A DNA stretch of 64,000 nucleotides, taken from contig NC_087079.1 in NCBI RefSeq assembly GCF_026151205.1, positions 3,366,730 through 3,430,729 on the forward strand, given 5' to 3'. The notes beneath the pieces were generated by a model that saw only the letters and a list, made by a program, of their open reading frames with translations, was not told the DNA's origin and did no database searches. Of the stretch, positions 22,899 to 34,480 are shown one piece after another. This DNA is from Bolinopsis microptera. Lineage: Eukaryota > Ctenophora > Tentaculata > Lobata > Bolinopsidae. The position numbers and the translations under genes were made by a program. The first letter of the stretch is position 1, and the number at the start of each line of letters is the position of its first letter.

Positions 22899-24030
22899 AT
22901 GGATGACCAAGGAGAAGTGACCCCTTCTTGCAATTCTGAGCTATGTCCTTTGACGGAGAAATCGAAAAAGTGGAGAAAAAGCGACTACATCCTCCTAATT
23001 CTTGGATCTCTCATAAACTTCGGGGATGGGATAGAAATATTTCTGCCTGGAGTAATCACACAAAGAGTGTCCTGTGAACTGGGTGTGGACTCTTTTCAAG
23101 AGGGTATTTTGGGGAGTGTTTTCTACATGACTTTATCCTTCTCTACCATCATAGCTGGTCCTTTATCAGATAGGTTTGGTAGAAGAGCAGTTTGTCTCTT
23201 CTCTCTCTACACCAGTGTGCTAGTTAGCATATTCTGTGCCATAGTGGCTAACTTCTACACCCTACTCCTCTCCAGGGCCCTGGTTGGGTTCACTGTGGGT
23301 TTCAACCTGGTTATTCACTGTGTTCTGATCAGTGGCAAGGTATCCACTATCCAGCAAGGAGGTGCTGACCCAGATGTGGCTGGTGATTAAGATCGTGTAC
23401 TCGTTGGGAGGCGTGTGGGTGAGTGTGTTGGGCTACCTGATTCTGGAGAAGCTAGGATGGAGGGTGTTTGTAGTCCTGACATCCCTGCCTGTCTTCATAC
23501 CTCCCATCATCATCCTTCATTTCTACATATCCCCGGAGGATAAATACACGGAACTATCCAAGGAGGAGGACTGTGCTGAAAGAGTGGCTAAAAAAGAATT
23601 TGAGATGGAAGATTCTAAAGTCATTGCTAGGACCTGTAAAGCTGGTGTCTTCGTCGCGACCGGAATTTTCGGGAGCTGGTCAACAATTCTCCTTCTACCA
23701 ATGTTTGTCCTCCTGGCATCGCTCATGACGGTGAGCTACATTGCAATACTGCTGGTACACACTTTACCCGTGGCAGTGCTCACCAACTTCCTGGTAAAGT
23801 TCGGGGTTGGAATGGTAATGATGCAGTTCGCCTGTTTTAACTACCACACGGACTACTACGGCACGAGGTGGCTAGCAGTTTGTTCCAGTTTATCTAAAGG
23901 GTGCGGGGTACTGTCAGGTGTCGTGGGGGTTGCCATGGCATCCTTTACAGCCCCTCGCGTGACAGTCATTACAGCGCTGGTTCTGAGTGTGGTGCAGGCG
24001 TGCGTTAACCTCACCATGACTGAGATCTAG
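22899..24030 (+). CDS. Major facilitator superfamily transporter, one frameshift
   Basis: The start is the ATG at 22899 (MDDQGEVTPS), directly after a splice acceptor; the longer frame upstream has no ATG. Two frames, 22899-23332 and about 23332-24030, together give roughly 376 residues with about 11-12 hydrophobic segments. The MFS motif A is clear between TM2 and TM3 (AGPLSDRFGRR). TM4 carries LLLSRALVGFTVG, and a charged loop rich in E/K precedes the second half, as in SVOP/SV2 and SLC22-like carriers. Substrate unknown. Loss of about two bases within the ATCAGTGGCAAGG stretch (23328-23340) would explain the shift; it could be a real lesion or an assembly error. The coding part lacks introns. 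It lies between GCC2/ZP/SRCR exons on the other strand and may be nested in an intron. Confidence 0.8.
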
Positions 24031-25687
24031 TTCTAACTTTCTAGCTAGAATGTTAGTTAGTTAGTTTAGTTAGTTAGTTCTAGTTAGAATGTTGAGAAAT
24101 AATCTAGTCAGCTCTAGTAATTTAGGACATAAGTTTTGGTTAACTGTTAGACCTGCTGGCTGTTTGGCTAACTGTTGAAATTGGACACATCGCAAAGGAA
24201 ATGGAGATGGAGCTTTAACAACAGCTGCATTGACTGTTATTTCAATGAAATATCAAGTGCTTATTTTTCTTATACATGAAAGACAGGATCAAATATATAA
24301 CTTTTGTGTGATATAATATATATAATAATATAATAATTTTTAATAAATCATGTTCAGATTATGGTGATAATGGATGTAAAGGTACTTCAACCGAATTAAC
24401 AATCCAACCGTGTGTATGACGTGTCCCAGTAGCCAATCATAATATATGTATTTCTACCGGTGGCACATACTGGATGGCGGTTAGATGAGTACACTACTCT
24501 CACAAGCATCTCGAGTCTCTCGGTGATCCTGCCTCCACACCACACTCAGTCTGGACTCCCTTCCGGCCGACCGAACTATTTTCCTAATATCTCCTAATAT
24601 AACTTTGATCGAACAAGCCTAAATTCATGATGCACTATAAACTTGATTTGAGACAGAAATTTTAGACAATTTATCTGCTTACGTGTAATTGCAAACTCTT
24701 ATCAGTTACCATGTCTTTTATCTAATTTTTATCAGCAGATTTATAAATGATATTTTAATACAATTGATCAATGGTCCAACAGATCTAAATACTGGCGGCG
24801 AGTTCAACCATTAATGATAACAATGATTAACCAATCGGCTTCGAGCAAAGGCTTTTCAAAAGCCAATACCGGTTTGTTACATTTGTCATACTAAAAACTT
24901 GTTTTTTCATTTCATTGATGTCTCCACCGTAAAAAAACTTAAATTCACAATATTTTATTTTGCTAGTTGTTGCAGCAATTTGATGTCATTAATTTCACAA
25001 TTTACAATGATGGTAATTTGTTTGAAAGATTCGTGATTACTTCAGTTCTGCAATCTGCACGATTATCTATAAAATTTATCGTAGCGGATCCTTCTTGATG
25101 TTCTTTAACGTACTGTTTGTTGAACAAAGTTAAGCTATTATTTAATCTGACTTACATATTCACAGTTATTCACCATGGATTTGTTTGTTATTAAATAGTT
25201 TTTCATAAATTTTTGGATTCGGATTAATTCTATGTATTGGATCCAAGTAATTGCGGATATAGTTCACTATGTGTTTACCCTGTTTGGGTGCCCATCATAT
25301 TTTACAGATGGGGGCAATATTTTGAACGATTCTATTTTATATTCATTTATTGCTGTACTCTGTAAAATTTGAAAAGTATTTAATAAATAATTGTATTTAA
25401 GAACTGGCAACAAAATACAGTAGTAAAAAAAACTCTGTGGTTCACACATTGAAACATGTTAGTAGATGACTTAATTACCGCCAATTCTAGTAACGAGACT
25501 GTTAATATACATTATACAGGGAGGGGACCAAAAGTCAGTACCCATAAACGGATTAAACGTTTTTTTTTAAACGGATTAAACGTTAATTGGTCAAGAGAAG
25601 CCCTAACACTCCTGGCTTGACAATACAAGAATGAAATCATAACCTAGAAATCAGATACGAAAACCGTGAAGAAACAAATATCATAAT
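24031..25687. other. 3' flank of the MFS gene, no further gene
   Basis: 24040-24090 is a TTAGTTAGTTAG-like simple repeat. 24230-24350 is TA-rich with AATAAA near 24340, possibly the transcript end. The remainder is AT-rich and featureless to me. Confidence 0.4.
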
Positions 25688-26240
25688 TTAAGCTAAGTCT
25701 CTCGGGAAACGAAGTGCATCTATATTAACTAAGAATTTAGCAATCTCTTTTAAAAGCTTTGGTTGAGTGAATATGAGATCCATTCCCTCGAAGAGGTTGG
25801 TTTTAGCTTCAGGGCTAAGGCGGTCCCTGTTGTCTTGGTAGAGGGGGCAGGTTCTAAGCACATGAACCTCATCTTCAATTATGGGATCAAAGAATGGTAA
25901 CTCTGCCATGTACTCCAGAGTGTTCTTGTCCTTAGTGGAACATGTAGGACAGATACGATTTAGGATATTGTTTCTTCTGACTTGTCCATGGCGTCCCGTT
26001 TCAATATTTAGGCGGTGAGAGCTAGTCCTTATTTGGGCTAGTCTTTTTGACTGGTTATATGGAAGATAGAGAGAGAGGTATTTTTCACAACCAAAACTTG
26101 ATTTAATCGAATTGTAATATCCAAGTTTTCTGTTGAGCTGTCTCTCTTCATCCCATTGCGTTCTAAAGCAAGAACGGAGAACATCTCGTTTCTGAATGGG
26201 TGATAGTTGCCTTTCGTTCGTTTCTGCCAGAAATTGATTC
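25688..26240 (-). pseudogene. LINE ORF2 C-terminal fragment with zinc-finger-like end
   Basis: The minus strand is open from about 26240 to the stop at 25688 (about 184 codons); the apparent Met at 25909 is internal. It shows RTSSHRLNIETGRHG, RICPTCS and, after a spacer, EVHVLRTCPLY. This C..C...H...C arrangement after an 'SSHRLNIE' motif is typical of the C-terminus of several invertebrate non-LTR retrotransposons. The RT core is absent. It ends where a short direct duplication (CTGCCAGAAATTGATT, 26225-26255) begins. Confidence 0.65.
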
Positions 26241-27712
26241 TGCCAGAAATTGATTCATATGTTGGGTCTTAAACCACCTCTGTGTTTCATATTTAAGACC
26301 TGTAACTTTGCAGATGGTATACTGTAACTACTCATTCGAGGATTCCGTCACCAAAATTTGAGAATTCGATTTTCGGGGGCCACACCCAATCAACATTGAA
26401 TTAATTATACTCGTGTTTGTGAACATGTTACAGACTTCTTTGTAACATATTGCCATAGGTCATTAAATCCGGAATATAATCTGAAAAGATGGTGCGAAAT
26501 GGATTTAAAATGACGAAGTTATCAAGCAATTTGTTTATCTCGTTAGAAAAATCGATTGGGTAATCAATGATTACCCAATCACTAATCATGTGATAGTATG
26601 CTACGACACCGCAATTGGGCTCTCTGTACGATTCCCATAATGCAGATCTAGTTTCATCCCAATCACCTGATCACACGTAATGAACAAACTCGTTATGCTT
26701 TATATCTCGGTCATCTGAGAAGCTATAACTCTCATTTTTTTCAGGGTATGTAATTTGAATAGTCAAACACAATTCAATACAATTTGGCTAGATCTGATCA
26801 TTTAATCTATCAAATAAATTCGAAAATGAATTACCTTCATTCGAAAAACATGAACACGAATATTCTTTAATTTGATGTATTCCTCGAATGAGTGGTGAAA
26901 CTAGGTCCTACCAGAAAGAATTATCTCAATCGGGCACTCCGTGACTGAGCTATAAAGGCCAAATTTAAGTATGTTCACTAACTTTTGCCCCCCCCCCCCC
27001 CCCCCCCCTGTAATATGCAAGGATATTTACCCTACTGAGTTGGACATAGTAATAACAAATTATTAATTTGTCTACTACGTTCCTAGATTTAGATATTAAT
27101 ATTTTTAATACCCGTTTTTATACTAAATTATTTGAAAAAATATGTTACTTCAGTTTTAAAGTTGTTACTTTTCCTTTTGTAGGATTTTGTAGTGGGATTT
27201 TAAGTTTTCAGCTGTTCTTGCATGCTAGTTGCTACAGTACCTATATTCTAAATTATATTTTACAATTGAATGTGTCTAGTAACATAATACTTTATCATTA
27301 TTTTTCATTTATCTGAGGTGTAGTATTGCCAGATCTCAGTTCCTTTTGCTACTTTGTATTGATGTTACAGAGTTTTATATAAACAGGAACAGATGTAACA
27401 GATTCAATATATTTTGCCACTTGCCATTGGGTGGCAAGTCCTATTTATCCCATCCTGATAGTTTTACAGACTCTCAAATAGTAGTATTGTTTTGATTACT
27501 AAAATAGATTTTATCTTTACTTTTAAATTTCAATCAGCCATTGGTTATAAAATTCAACTGTGGTTATAATGGATTTTGAGTCAAGTTCTATGGCCCCTAC
27601 AATCTGCATGCACTGAATAAGGTACTAACAAGTAACCAATAACCATAGGTACCCAAAGAACTGATAAAAATTCTAAAATAATAAATGATATAAGAACCAC
27701 AAAAAAGTTAAG
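26241..27712. other. No gene; contains a 21-nt poly-C tract
   Basis: Weak inverted repeat between about 26330 and 26890 (ACTCATTCGAGGA and its complement). 26988-27008 is a run of 21 C. Otherwise AT-rich. The frame at 27068-27316 is Phe/Tyr-rich with no domain. Confidence 0.45.
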
Positions 27713-29161
27713 CTAAGCCACAAAAATCCTATATCCATTAACATGAGTCATGACAACACCGTGTATGTAAACCTCAGTAGGGTGGTTCAGAAAACTGAAA
27801 GCTTTGAAGCTAAAGCGTTTGAATTTGGAGTTGGAGAGAGGCTGTGGGTCTAAATCTGTGTTGATAAACTTAAAGGTCGAGTCCTCGATGCATCCTTCCT
27901 TGACAAGGTCATAAGACAAGCTCCCTTCATCCTCAGTCTGACCGTCTGTTGCCTGCACGTTGACCACTACCAGAAAAAGATTTGGGTCTTTTGAATCCAA
28001 CGAAACCTCCATATAGATATCATCGTTAATTAGAGGCATAAATTCAAACGGAAAGTTAACAAACTTTTCAGCAAAATTATCTTCTTTATAGAGATCTAGA
28101 AGGAACCGTAGCAAACCAGCACCCTCCACTCTTTCAACTACAGTTTCTCCAGCTACCTCCCAGGAGCCGTAGTCAGTCACTCCTATGCTGCTGTAGGAAC
28201 ACTCGAATCCTATTTTGAGATTTCTTCCTCTATGAATCCCGTTATTGTAATCAACTTTGTTTGGGATACCTGTCATCTGGTTTTTGTAAATGATGTGTGT
28301 GTTATTGAATGAGACCGTTGTACCGCATTTATCCAAGTCCGTTTTGATTTCTTGGGAGTCTCCCTCAAACTTGCAATCTTTGCCTTTAAGTCGTATTGTT
28401 TGAAAACTACCCTTATTTGCTAGGGACAACTTCATTGCGTTACCACCACAGTCCACTGTTGCGACTGAAGACAACAAAATGTAAGTCATCACTTACAGAA
28501 GGAAGAAGGAAGAAATCAGTTTTTAACTCGAGTGATTTCTAGAAAGAGATAGCGTTCAAATCCTGTCTGTTCTCTGAACTCTGATTCGTAAGACATATTG
28601 GAACAGTCTGTATTGGATCAGTCTGTTTGTCCAAATTTATTTAATTGTGCAGAGATACGCCTAGCATTGACATATCAATCCCGGATAATATGATTTCAAT
28701 ACTTGACGGGTGATACTCGTAAAATATTTGTTCCAAGACCGTCGACGAGTCCAACTCGGCGCGTGTCTTGGTAGGTTATAAACCTACAATACCATACCAG
28801 TTTAGATTTAGTACCGACGGTAATTCTTGGTAATATGATTATTAGACAATTGAAACACGGTTAACGAACAATGAACATGTAAAGTTTACTTAACACATAT
28901 TTGATGCTCGGTTAAAGAAGGATATTTATGGCGCCAGATTTATAGCTCCAGTATGAAAAAGTGAAAAAGAAACTTGTAAGCGAAAGAGAAACTTGTAAGA
29001 ATTCTTACTGTATTGACAGGCGTCTTGAGAAGTAGATCCGGCAGCAGAGATCTTCCTATCGGGACAATCAGTACACAAAGTAGCTTCAGGACCACTGTAG
29101 GTGTTCTCTCTACATTGACGACATCCGTATGTAGTCATGTAGTTTCCAGCCGTGCATGGAG
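27713..29161 (-). CDS. GCC2/GCC3 - ZP domain protein (partial, two exons)
   Basis: Exon 29161-29009 is a 153-nt phase 1-1 GCC2/GCC3 module with six Cys (SGPEATLCTDCPD core). It joins in phase to an exon starting at 28464 that encodes a ZP domain: DCGGNAMKLSL opening, four ZP-N cysteines (DC, DC, KC, EC), and ZP-C with EGCIED and FKRFSFKAFSFL...VYIH. ZP domains polymerise extracellular glycoproteins. The usual Cys right after VYIH is Gly, and the frame stops at 27713 without the later ZP-C cysteines, so the end is abnormal. A CACG|GTGTTG donor at 27760/27759 would leave phase 1 and would splice in frame to the 16398 exon of the SRCR locus, suggesting one larger gene. Signal-peptide and earlier exons are not seen. 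Confidence 0.75.
28660..28800. repeat. Interspersed repeat copy in an intron
   Basis: Inverted copy of 30590-30700, sharing GACGAGTCCAACTCGGCGCG and ACGGGTGATACTCGTAAAAT. It lies in the intron between the GCC2 and ZP exons. Confidence 0.6.
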
Positions 29162-29211
29162 CTGCAAAATTTTGTTTTGATGCTTCTGGCTTCTATTAAA
29201 CATAAAACATA

Positions 29212-29914
29212 TCACAATGCTGGCAAGCATTACCGTTGCCATTATATTCACAATACTATTTACCCCCTATACTATTATATCCCCTTTATTGTTTTCCAGG
29301 CATTAAGACTCATCGAAAGTAGTTCAGCAGGTATATTTAAATTCAAAACATTCTAATTCAATGTTAAAGATGACAGGAATAAAAAATAGTTATGTGGAGG
29401 TTTTTAAGAAATTTGCGCAAAATACGCGCCAGCATGTTATACGAAATTAGGTAAAAAACCCAGATCGCCATATTCAGGTGCCTTAAAATCACAATGATGG
29501 CAAGCATTACCGTTGCCATTATATTCACAATACTATTGACCCCCTATACTGTTATATCCCCTTTATTGTTTTCCAGGCATTAAGACTCATCGAAAGTAGT
29601 TCAGCAGGTATATTTAAGTTCAAAACATTCTAATTCAATGTTAAAGATGACAGGAATAAAATATAGTTATGTGGAGGTTTTTTGAGAAATTTGCGCAAAA
29701 TACGCGCCAGCATGTTTGATGTTATACGAAATTAGGTAAAAACCCCAAAATCGCCATATTCAGGTGCCTTAAAAACCATGTTAAAATTGAGTTAGAGATC
29801 TGAAACTTTGCAGGGCGTCTAGACCTTGTCCAAATCGGCTGTAAAAAATGTTATGTTTCAGGAGTATCGGGAAGTGGGTTTTCTGGAACCCTTGTTTTAC
29901 AACAGATTGTCGTG
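29212..29914. repeat. Two tandem copies (one truncated) of the repeat seen at 1-974
   Basis: Copy 1 (29212-29487) stops at CCTTAAAA; copy 2 (29488-29914) runs to the ACAACAGATTGTCGTGA end. Both start TCACAATG.TGGCAAGCA and lack the GC-rich double hairpin of the copies at the window start. Confidence 0.8.
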
Positions 29915-30000
29915 AAGTAAATCGCTCTTTCTAAATCGCTCGCCCAAATTTTAAGAAATTCTTGTGAAAAGGCCCTTTGGTTGTGAAATTAATCTTAATC

Positions 30001-30799
30001 GGTGTATTTTTGGACGCTGATTCCGAATCACCCCCGGCCATGACGTAGGGTAAAAATGCTTCGGCCCTGGAGAGTTATGGGCAAGGGCTAGGATAGCTTA
30101 TGAATAGTTTCGGGGTTAAGTTACAGTTAGGCTAATTTAAAGTCTATCTAAAACTATTTTGTTCGTCTGCAAAACTGTAAAAACCAACGTCACGTGATAA
30201 TTTTTGGGCGAGCGGATAAGTAAAACTAAAACTAAAAACCGTACTTTGTACCAAAATTTAAAAACTTATTTTCTTTTCTATTTTGTTAATATAAAGACGA
30301 TAAGATCGCGCGATACCAGATACGTGAGCGATTGGCCTTACTATCAATTATTTAACGGGTGATACTTGTAGGTTTACAACCTAGAAGTAGGTCGCCCAAA
30401 AATTATCACGTGACTTTGGTTTTTATGGTTTTGCACCCGAACAAAACGGTTTTAGATAAACCCTTATATTTATAATCCCAACCCTAACCCTAACCCTAAC
30501 CATAACCCCAAAGCCATTTATAACCACAACCCTATATAACCGTAACCCGAGCCCTAAACAATCAAATTCGTGTTTTACTAGCCTGTCACGGGATTGTAGG
30601 TTTATAACCTACCAGGACGCGCGCCGAGTTGGACTCGTCGACGGTCCAATATATGGAACAGATATTTTACGAGTATCACCCGTTAATCACGTGACCAAAA
30701 CAGTTGTTTGCCCATAACTCTCCAGGGAAGAATTTTTACCCTACGTCATAGCAATACGCCAATGGGGGATGATTCGGAATCACCGTCCATAAATACACC
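30001..30799. mobile_element. 799-bp foldback transposon
   Basis: Ends GGTGTATTTTTGGACG and its near complement. The arms pair through TGATTCCGAATCACC, GACGTAGGGTAAAAAT and, further in, AAAACCATAAAAACCAAAGTCACGTGA-type segments (written in two parts; imperfect). Near 30479 it contains three CCCTAA units. No transposase and no clear target duplication. A partial copy lies at 6780-6900. Confidence 0.7.
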
Positions 30800-31589
30800 C
30801 AATAATATTACTATCAGTATCATATATATCATTTATATCATTTTAAACTAATTACAACACTACAAATCTTTGATTCACGATGTCAATCCTTCGCAGCTCG
30901 GTGAGGCACAGTGGTGCATCTTGCCGATCTACCGATGTGGTTGCGAGAAGCATTATTTGATGCGCGCGCGACCCAGTAGTGCATTGCGCTACAATACAAA
31001 TCTATTACATTTATTGATAGGCGGTGCACGATAAAAATAAACTTGCTCGGATTTTCAAAATTTTTGTACCATCGTTTTCTAGAGACTGTGAGAATTTTCA
31101 CAGTACCAAATTTATCATACCTTTTTGGAATGATCAGTGAGTTTCGCCTAGGTGCCATATTTGATGGTGCGCGGCTTTTGGAGCAAAATTAGGTGTAAAA
31201 TGTAAAAGTCGCGTAATTTGACGAAATTCATTGATTTTTGTCGTATTATTCTGTCATATCTTCGGTTCCTGAACATGAATCATGCTGAAAATTTGTCAGA
31301 ACCTTCCAATCATACTTAACTACCGAACCTAATTTAGTTGGGAGAGATTGGCCTTGATTTTTTTTTTTTTTTTTTGAAACTTTTACAAAATAGCAAGTAT
31401 ACAAATGTACAGCAATTCGAACAAACATATAAAATGGGCCGAAATGTATAAATGCTATAAAGCGTGGGTCAGTGAAACAAGTACAGAGGACAACTTTCAG
31501 AACAAAAGTTTTTTGGCCGCCCAAAGTCTCAATAACATCACCTCCACCTAGTAATTATGAAATGTGAAAAGTGTGAAACAATCAAATAA
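30800..31589. other. No gene; 17-nt poly-T near 31360
   Basis: The minus-strand frames 30883-31158 and 31246-31524 show no recognised domain. The T-run may mark an old retroposon tail. Confidence 0.35.
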
Positions 31590-32697
31590 TAATAAATCAG
31601 GGTGAGAATCCCTGCCACGTTTTTGGTCAGCTTCGCCGGGGCTCATGTCTTTCCTCGAGGGAGCATTAGTGTCTACAGAAAAACTGACAAATCCTAGCGA
31701 AGTCCAATCCGAACCACATCTTCCATCAGAGGTGGTGCGGGGTCAGCTGGTTACTGAACGGATTGGCCTGGAGAAAAGCATAGTCCTGTTATTCTAAAGT
31801 TAACCATAGAGGGGGTCAGGCGCTGTTCGCTCACGGCTGGTTCTTGGAGCCAACACCCTCGGCCCCACAGAAGTGGGAGCACTGTCGGTGGTGGCACACC
31901 CAGATAACGGACAGTGTCTCTCCTTCTTTCTTCTTGGACTTGCATTGTTGCTGGTGAGTCAGCTGGCAACAGTGTACCATACTTTCATATTCATGTTTTC
32001 TTCCCCACTTCTCCTACACCTCACTTTTACTCACTCATTCACTCACATGCCGCCTTAGGGCCGCTACCAGTTAGAGGGGATCTAACAATCAGACAAACTG
32101 CCAGCCTTAAGGCCGCTACCAGTTAGAGGGGATCTAACAATCAGACAAACTGCCAGCTATTGGAGATATAGCACTTAGATTATTACCAGCAAACGTAAAA
32201 TTAGCAATAATTACGTGAACAAAGAAATTGCCAAATTGCGACAAAAAAAGGGTCTACTCAAAATTCAAATATCGCATGTAAACTCGTGAATCAGCACTTT
32301 AGTATAGCGCGGAAATTGAGCCGCGCAAAGACAAAGATATAACACAAAAACAACAAAGATATGGGAGAATTACATCGGAGGCTCAGGCATGCCTGGTAGG
32401 TTCCTGTCAGCCCACCAGAATGACAGGGGGCAGCCTGTTCTATCGAGTACCCGGGAGAACATCCAGGCATGGGTGGTGTTCTCCCGTGAACGAGCATTAT
32501 GACAGTTTCCCTTACGGGAAACGTCGCTCACCAGGCTTTATCCTCTGGAGGGGCGGGATCACTAGCCCATGCCAAGTGACCCAAACCTACTGACACCTAC
32601 AACCAGAGGAACCCCAATAGACGTTAGTCACTAACTGACGGACGTAGCCTCCCAATAGGGAGGTAAAGTGGGTGCCCCAACATTAAAAAAAAAAAAA
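31590..32697 (+). mobile_element. Retroposon-like segment with poly(A) tail
   Basis: GC-richer than its surroundings and ending in a run of 13 A at 32685-32697, after GGGTGCCCCAACATT. 32053-32156 is a 52-bp unit in two tandem copies (TTAGAGGGGATCTAACAATC shared). No open frame with a known domain. The 5' limit is a guess; it may be a LINE UTR or long SINE. Confidence 0.45.
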
Positions 32698-32825
32698 TCA
32701 AATAATAATGTATGTATATAATATAATTGCCTCTCAAATACAGATAACGTCCGTTAACTCTTAAAATACCCCTACAAGTGCATATTATACTGATCGGTGG
32801 TGTCCGAGAAACATGAATTACGTCA

Positions 32826-33734
32826 TCATGGTGTCTTCTTAACCCGGCTACAGACCTTTCCGTTACGGATGTAGTGGTCGAGATGAGTCTGTTCAGCCCT
32901 CTTCTTCTTCAGGTCAGTTACCACGTTCTTCCTTGCTGCACGCTCTTCACTGGATCTATCAGGACAGATCCATACATTTTTGTGTGCATCAGCCATCTTC
33001 AGTCTCCCTGTTTTCATCAGAATCTGATGAACTGCTGTTGAGCTTGGGACGGTGATCTTGACTGGTCGGATAGCCGTACCTGGCCTCTTCCAGCCGACTC
33101 TAGTCGCTTCAAAATGAGGTTTCTCCCCGATCTCCTCCAATAGTGCGGTAACCAGAGCTGGTAGCTGTTCTTCATCCTCTTCTTTCAGACCAAACACTAT
33201 CAGATTCTTGCTCCTGTCCTCCTCTGCAGCCACACTCTTCATTACATTCTTCAGAATTTTACTGTTGCAGACTGCGCCACTTGTGCTGTTCTTTTGTACA
33301 GCTGCACTGTAGCTCTTAATCCCTGTCTCCACCGTTGTTTGTACTGTCTCTTCAACTGACGTCTTAAACAACTGTAGTTGTTCGTCCTTCTGCACTAGCA
33401 ACTGGTCCTGCAACCTGACCATCTTTTCCTTGTCTGCTAGTGCTTCCGTCTTGAGGCACTCAACGATTTCCATCATAGCGCTCATCTGACTACTCTGCCG
33501 TCGTACGAGGTCTGCTGCTTGCATAACCCAGTTTGCCATATACCTTTTATAGATAGACGGAGACATGAGTATTTCCTGGTCCATATTTCCACGAATTTCG
33601 AAGTTTTCTAATTTCAGTTCTCTTGCCATCGAAGTGAACCATCTTTCAGCACAGCCCTCTACATCTTCCTTTTCTTCGTAGTTGAAATCCTTGATTTTCT
33701 TCTGAGATCGGGTCAAATTCAGATCATCCTCCAT
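32826..33734 (-). CDS. LINE ORF1 protein, intact frame
   Basis: 302 residues from ATG 33734 (MEDDLNLTRSQKK); the upstream Met at 33845 adds 37 hydrophobic residues without support. An acidic N-terminal region is followed by a coiled coil (about residues 85-140: EALADKEKMVRLQDQLLVQK and following) and an RRM-like domain with EEDRSKNLIVFGL, RVGWKRPGTAIRPVKI, WICPDRSSEERAARK, then a basic C-terminus. It is homologous block by block with the broken ORF1 at 11475-12424. Known role: nucleic-acid-binding chaperone of non-LTR retrotransposons. No ORF2 follows; a poly(A)-ended segment of opposite orientation abuts at 32697, so this is an orphan ORF1. Confidence 0.85.
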   Translation of the reverse strand: MEDDLNLTRSQKKIKDFNYEEKEDVEGCAERWFTSMARELKLENFEIRGNMDQEILMSPSIYKRYMANWVMQAADLVRRQSSQMSAMMEIVECLKTEALADKEKMVRLQDQLLVQKDEQLQLFKTSVEETVQTTVETGIKSYSAAVQKNSTSGAVCNSKILKNVMKSVAAEEDRSKNLIVFGLKEEDEEQLPALVTALLEEIGEKPHFEATRVGWKRPGTAIRPVKITVPSSTAVHQILMKTGRLKMADAHKNVWICPDRSSEERAARKNVVTDLKKKRAEQTHLDHYIRNGKVCSRVKKTP

Positions 33735-33844
33735 GGTGTACTCGTATAATAATGTACAATTACACACGCAAAGGCTAACTACGCGGTGGCAGCAAACTGA
33801 ACTTATCGCTAAGTTACAAAAGATAAGGGAGCTCGATAATTGCA

Positions 33845-34135
33845 ACGTAAGCTACACACACTACACACACTACGATTAAGGGGTCTAAAAATGACAAAAT
33901 AGGCATAAATTCGTTGATAACTCAAATTCTGAGCATCGAAATTGCTCAAACTAAATTAGGTTCAGTAGAACATAAGTGTTTACGTAAGCTGACCAAATTT
34001 CAACAAAATTGTTATATGGGAAGTATCATAACTTTTCGATTGTTTCCAAAATAATGTGCTGGCCGAAATAAGAGCTAAAAACCATTCAATGGTCAGCGCG
34101 CGCGTTTTATTGTCGATGGCGCACTGCCTAATATT
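33845..34135. other. No gene recognised
   Basis: Short ACACACACTAC repeat at 33853-33872, otherwise AT-rich single-copy-looking sequence. Confidence 0.35.
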
Positions 34136-34480
34136 GAGAAAATTATGTAATGTAACGTGATGGAGGTTCTTTAAGCGGGCAATTCCAGTCCAAACCCTGG
34201 AAACATGACATAAAGGATTTGTTTTACTTGTTGCATGAAAAGCACTAATATATACCCTCAGGGCCTTTTCACAAGAATGTTCTTAAAATTTGGGCGCGCG
34301 ATTTGGTGGGAGCGCCTAAAATGACTCGTCCAGATCCTGTCTTAACCTTCTTAAATTGGACATAACTCACTAGCTGAAGTAGCTCCGATACGTCCGTCAG
34401 AATAGAACCTAGGTAAGACTGGCCTCCAGCTCGCCATTTTCGAGATTCATGCAAATCGAGGTTGTTCAAAGGGTGTTGGA
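34136..34480. repeat. Mosaic of interspersed repeats
   Basis: 34136-34255 matches 35938-36050 in the same orientation (AATTATGT.ATGTAACG and GACATAA.GGATTTGTTTTA landmarks). 34400-34460 in reverse complement matches 59650-59700 (GCGAGCTGGAGGCCAGTCTT). These are copies of unnamed repeats. Confidence 0.65.

Noticed and set aside
30479-30505. Chromosome end or true interstitial telomere
   Set aside because: Only three exact CCCTAA units, inside a transposon arm, and followed by degenerate CCATAACCC-like sequence.
30883-31158. 91-residue minus-strand frame with basic composition
   Set aside because: No recognised domain, and the surrounding sequence is repeat-rich.
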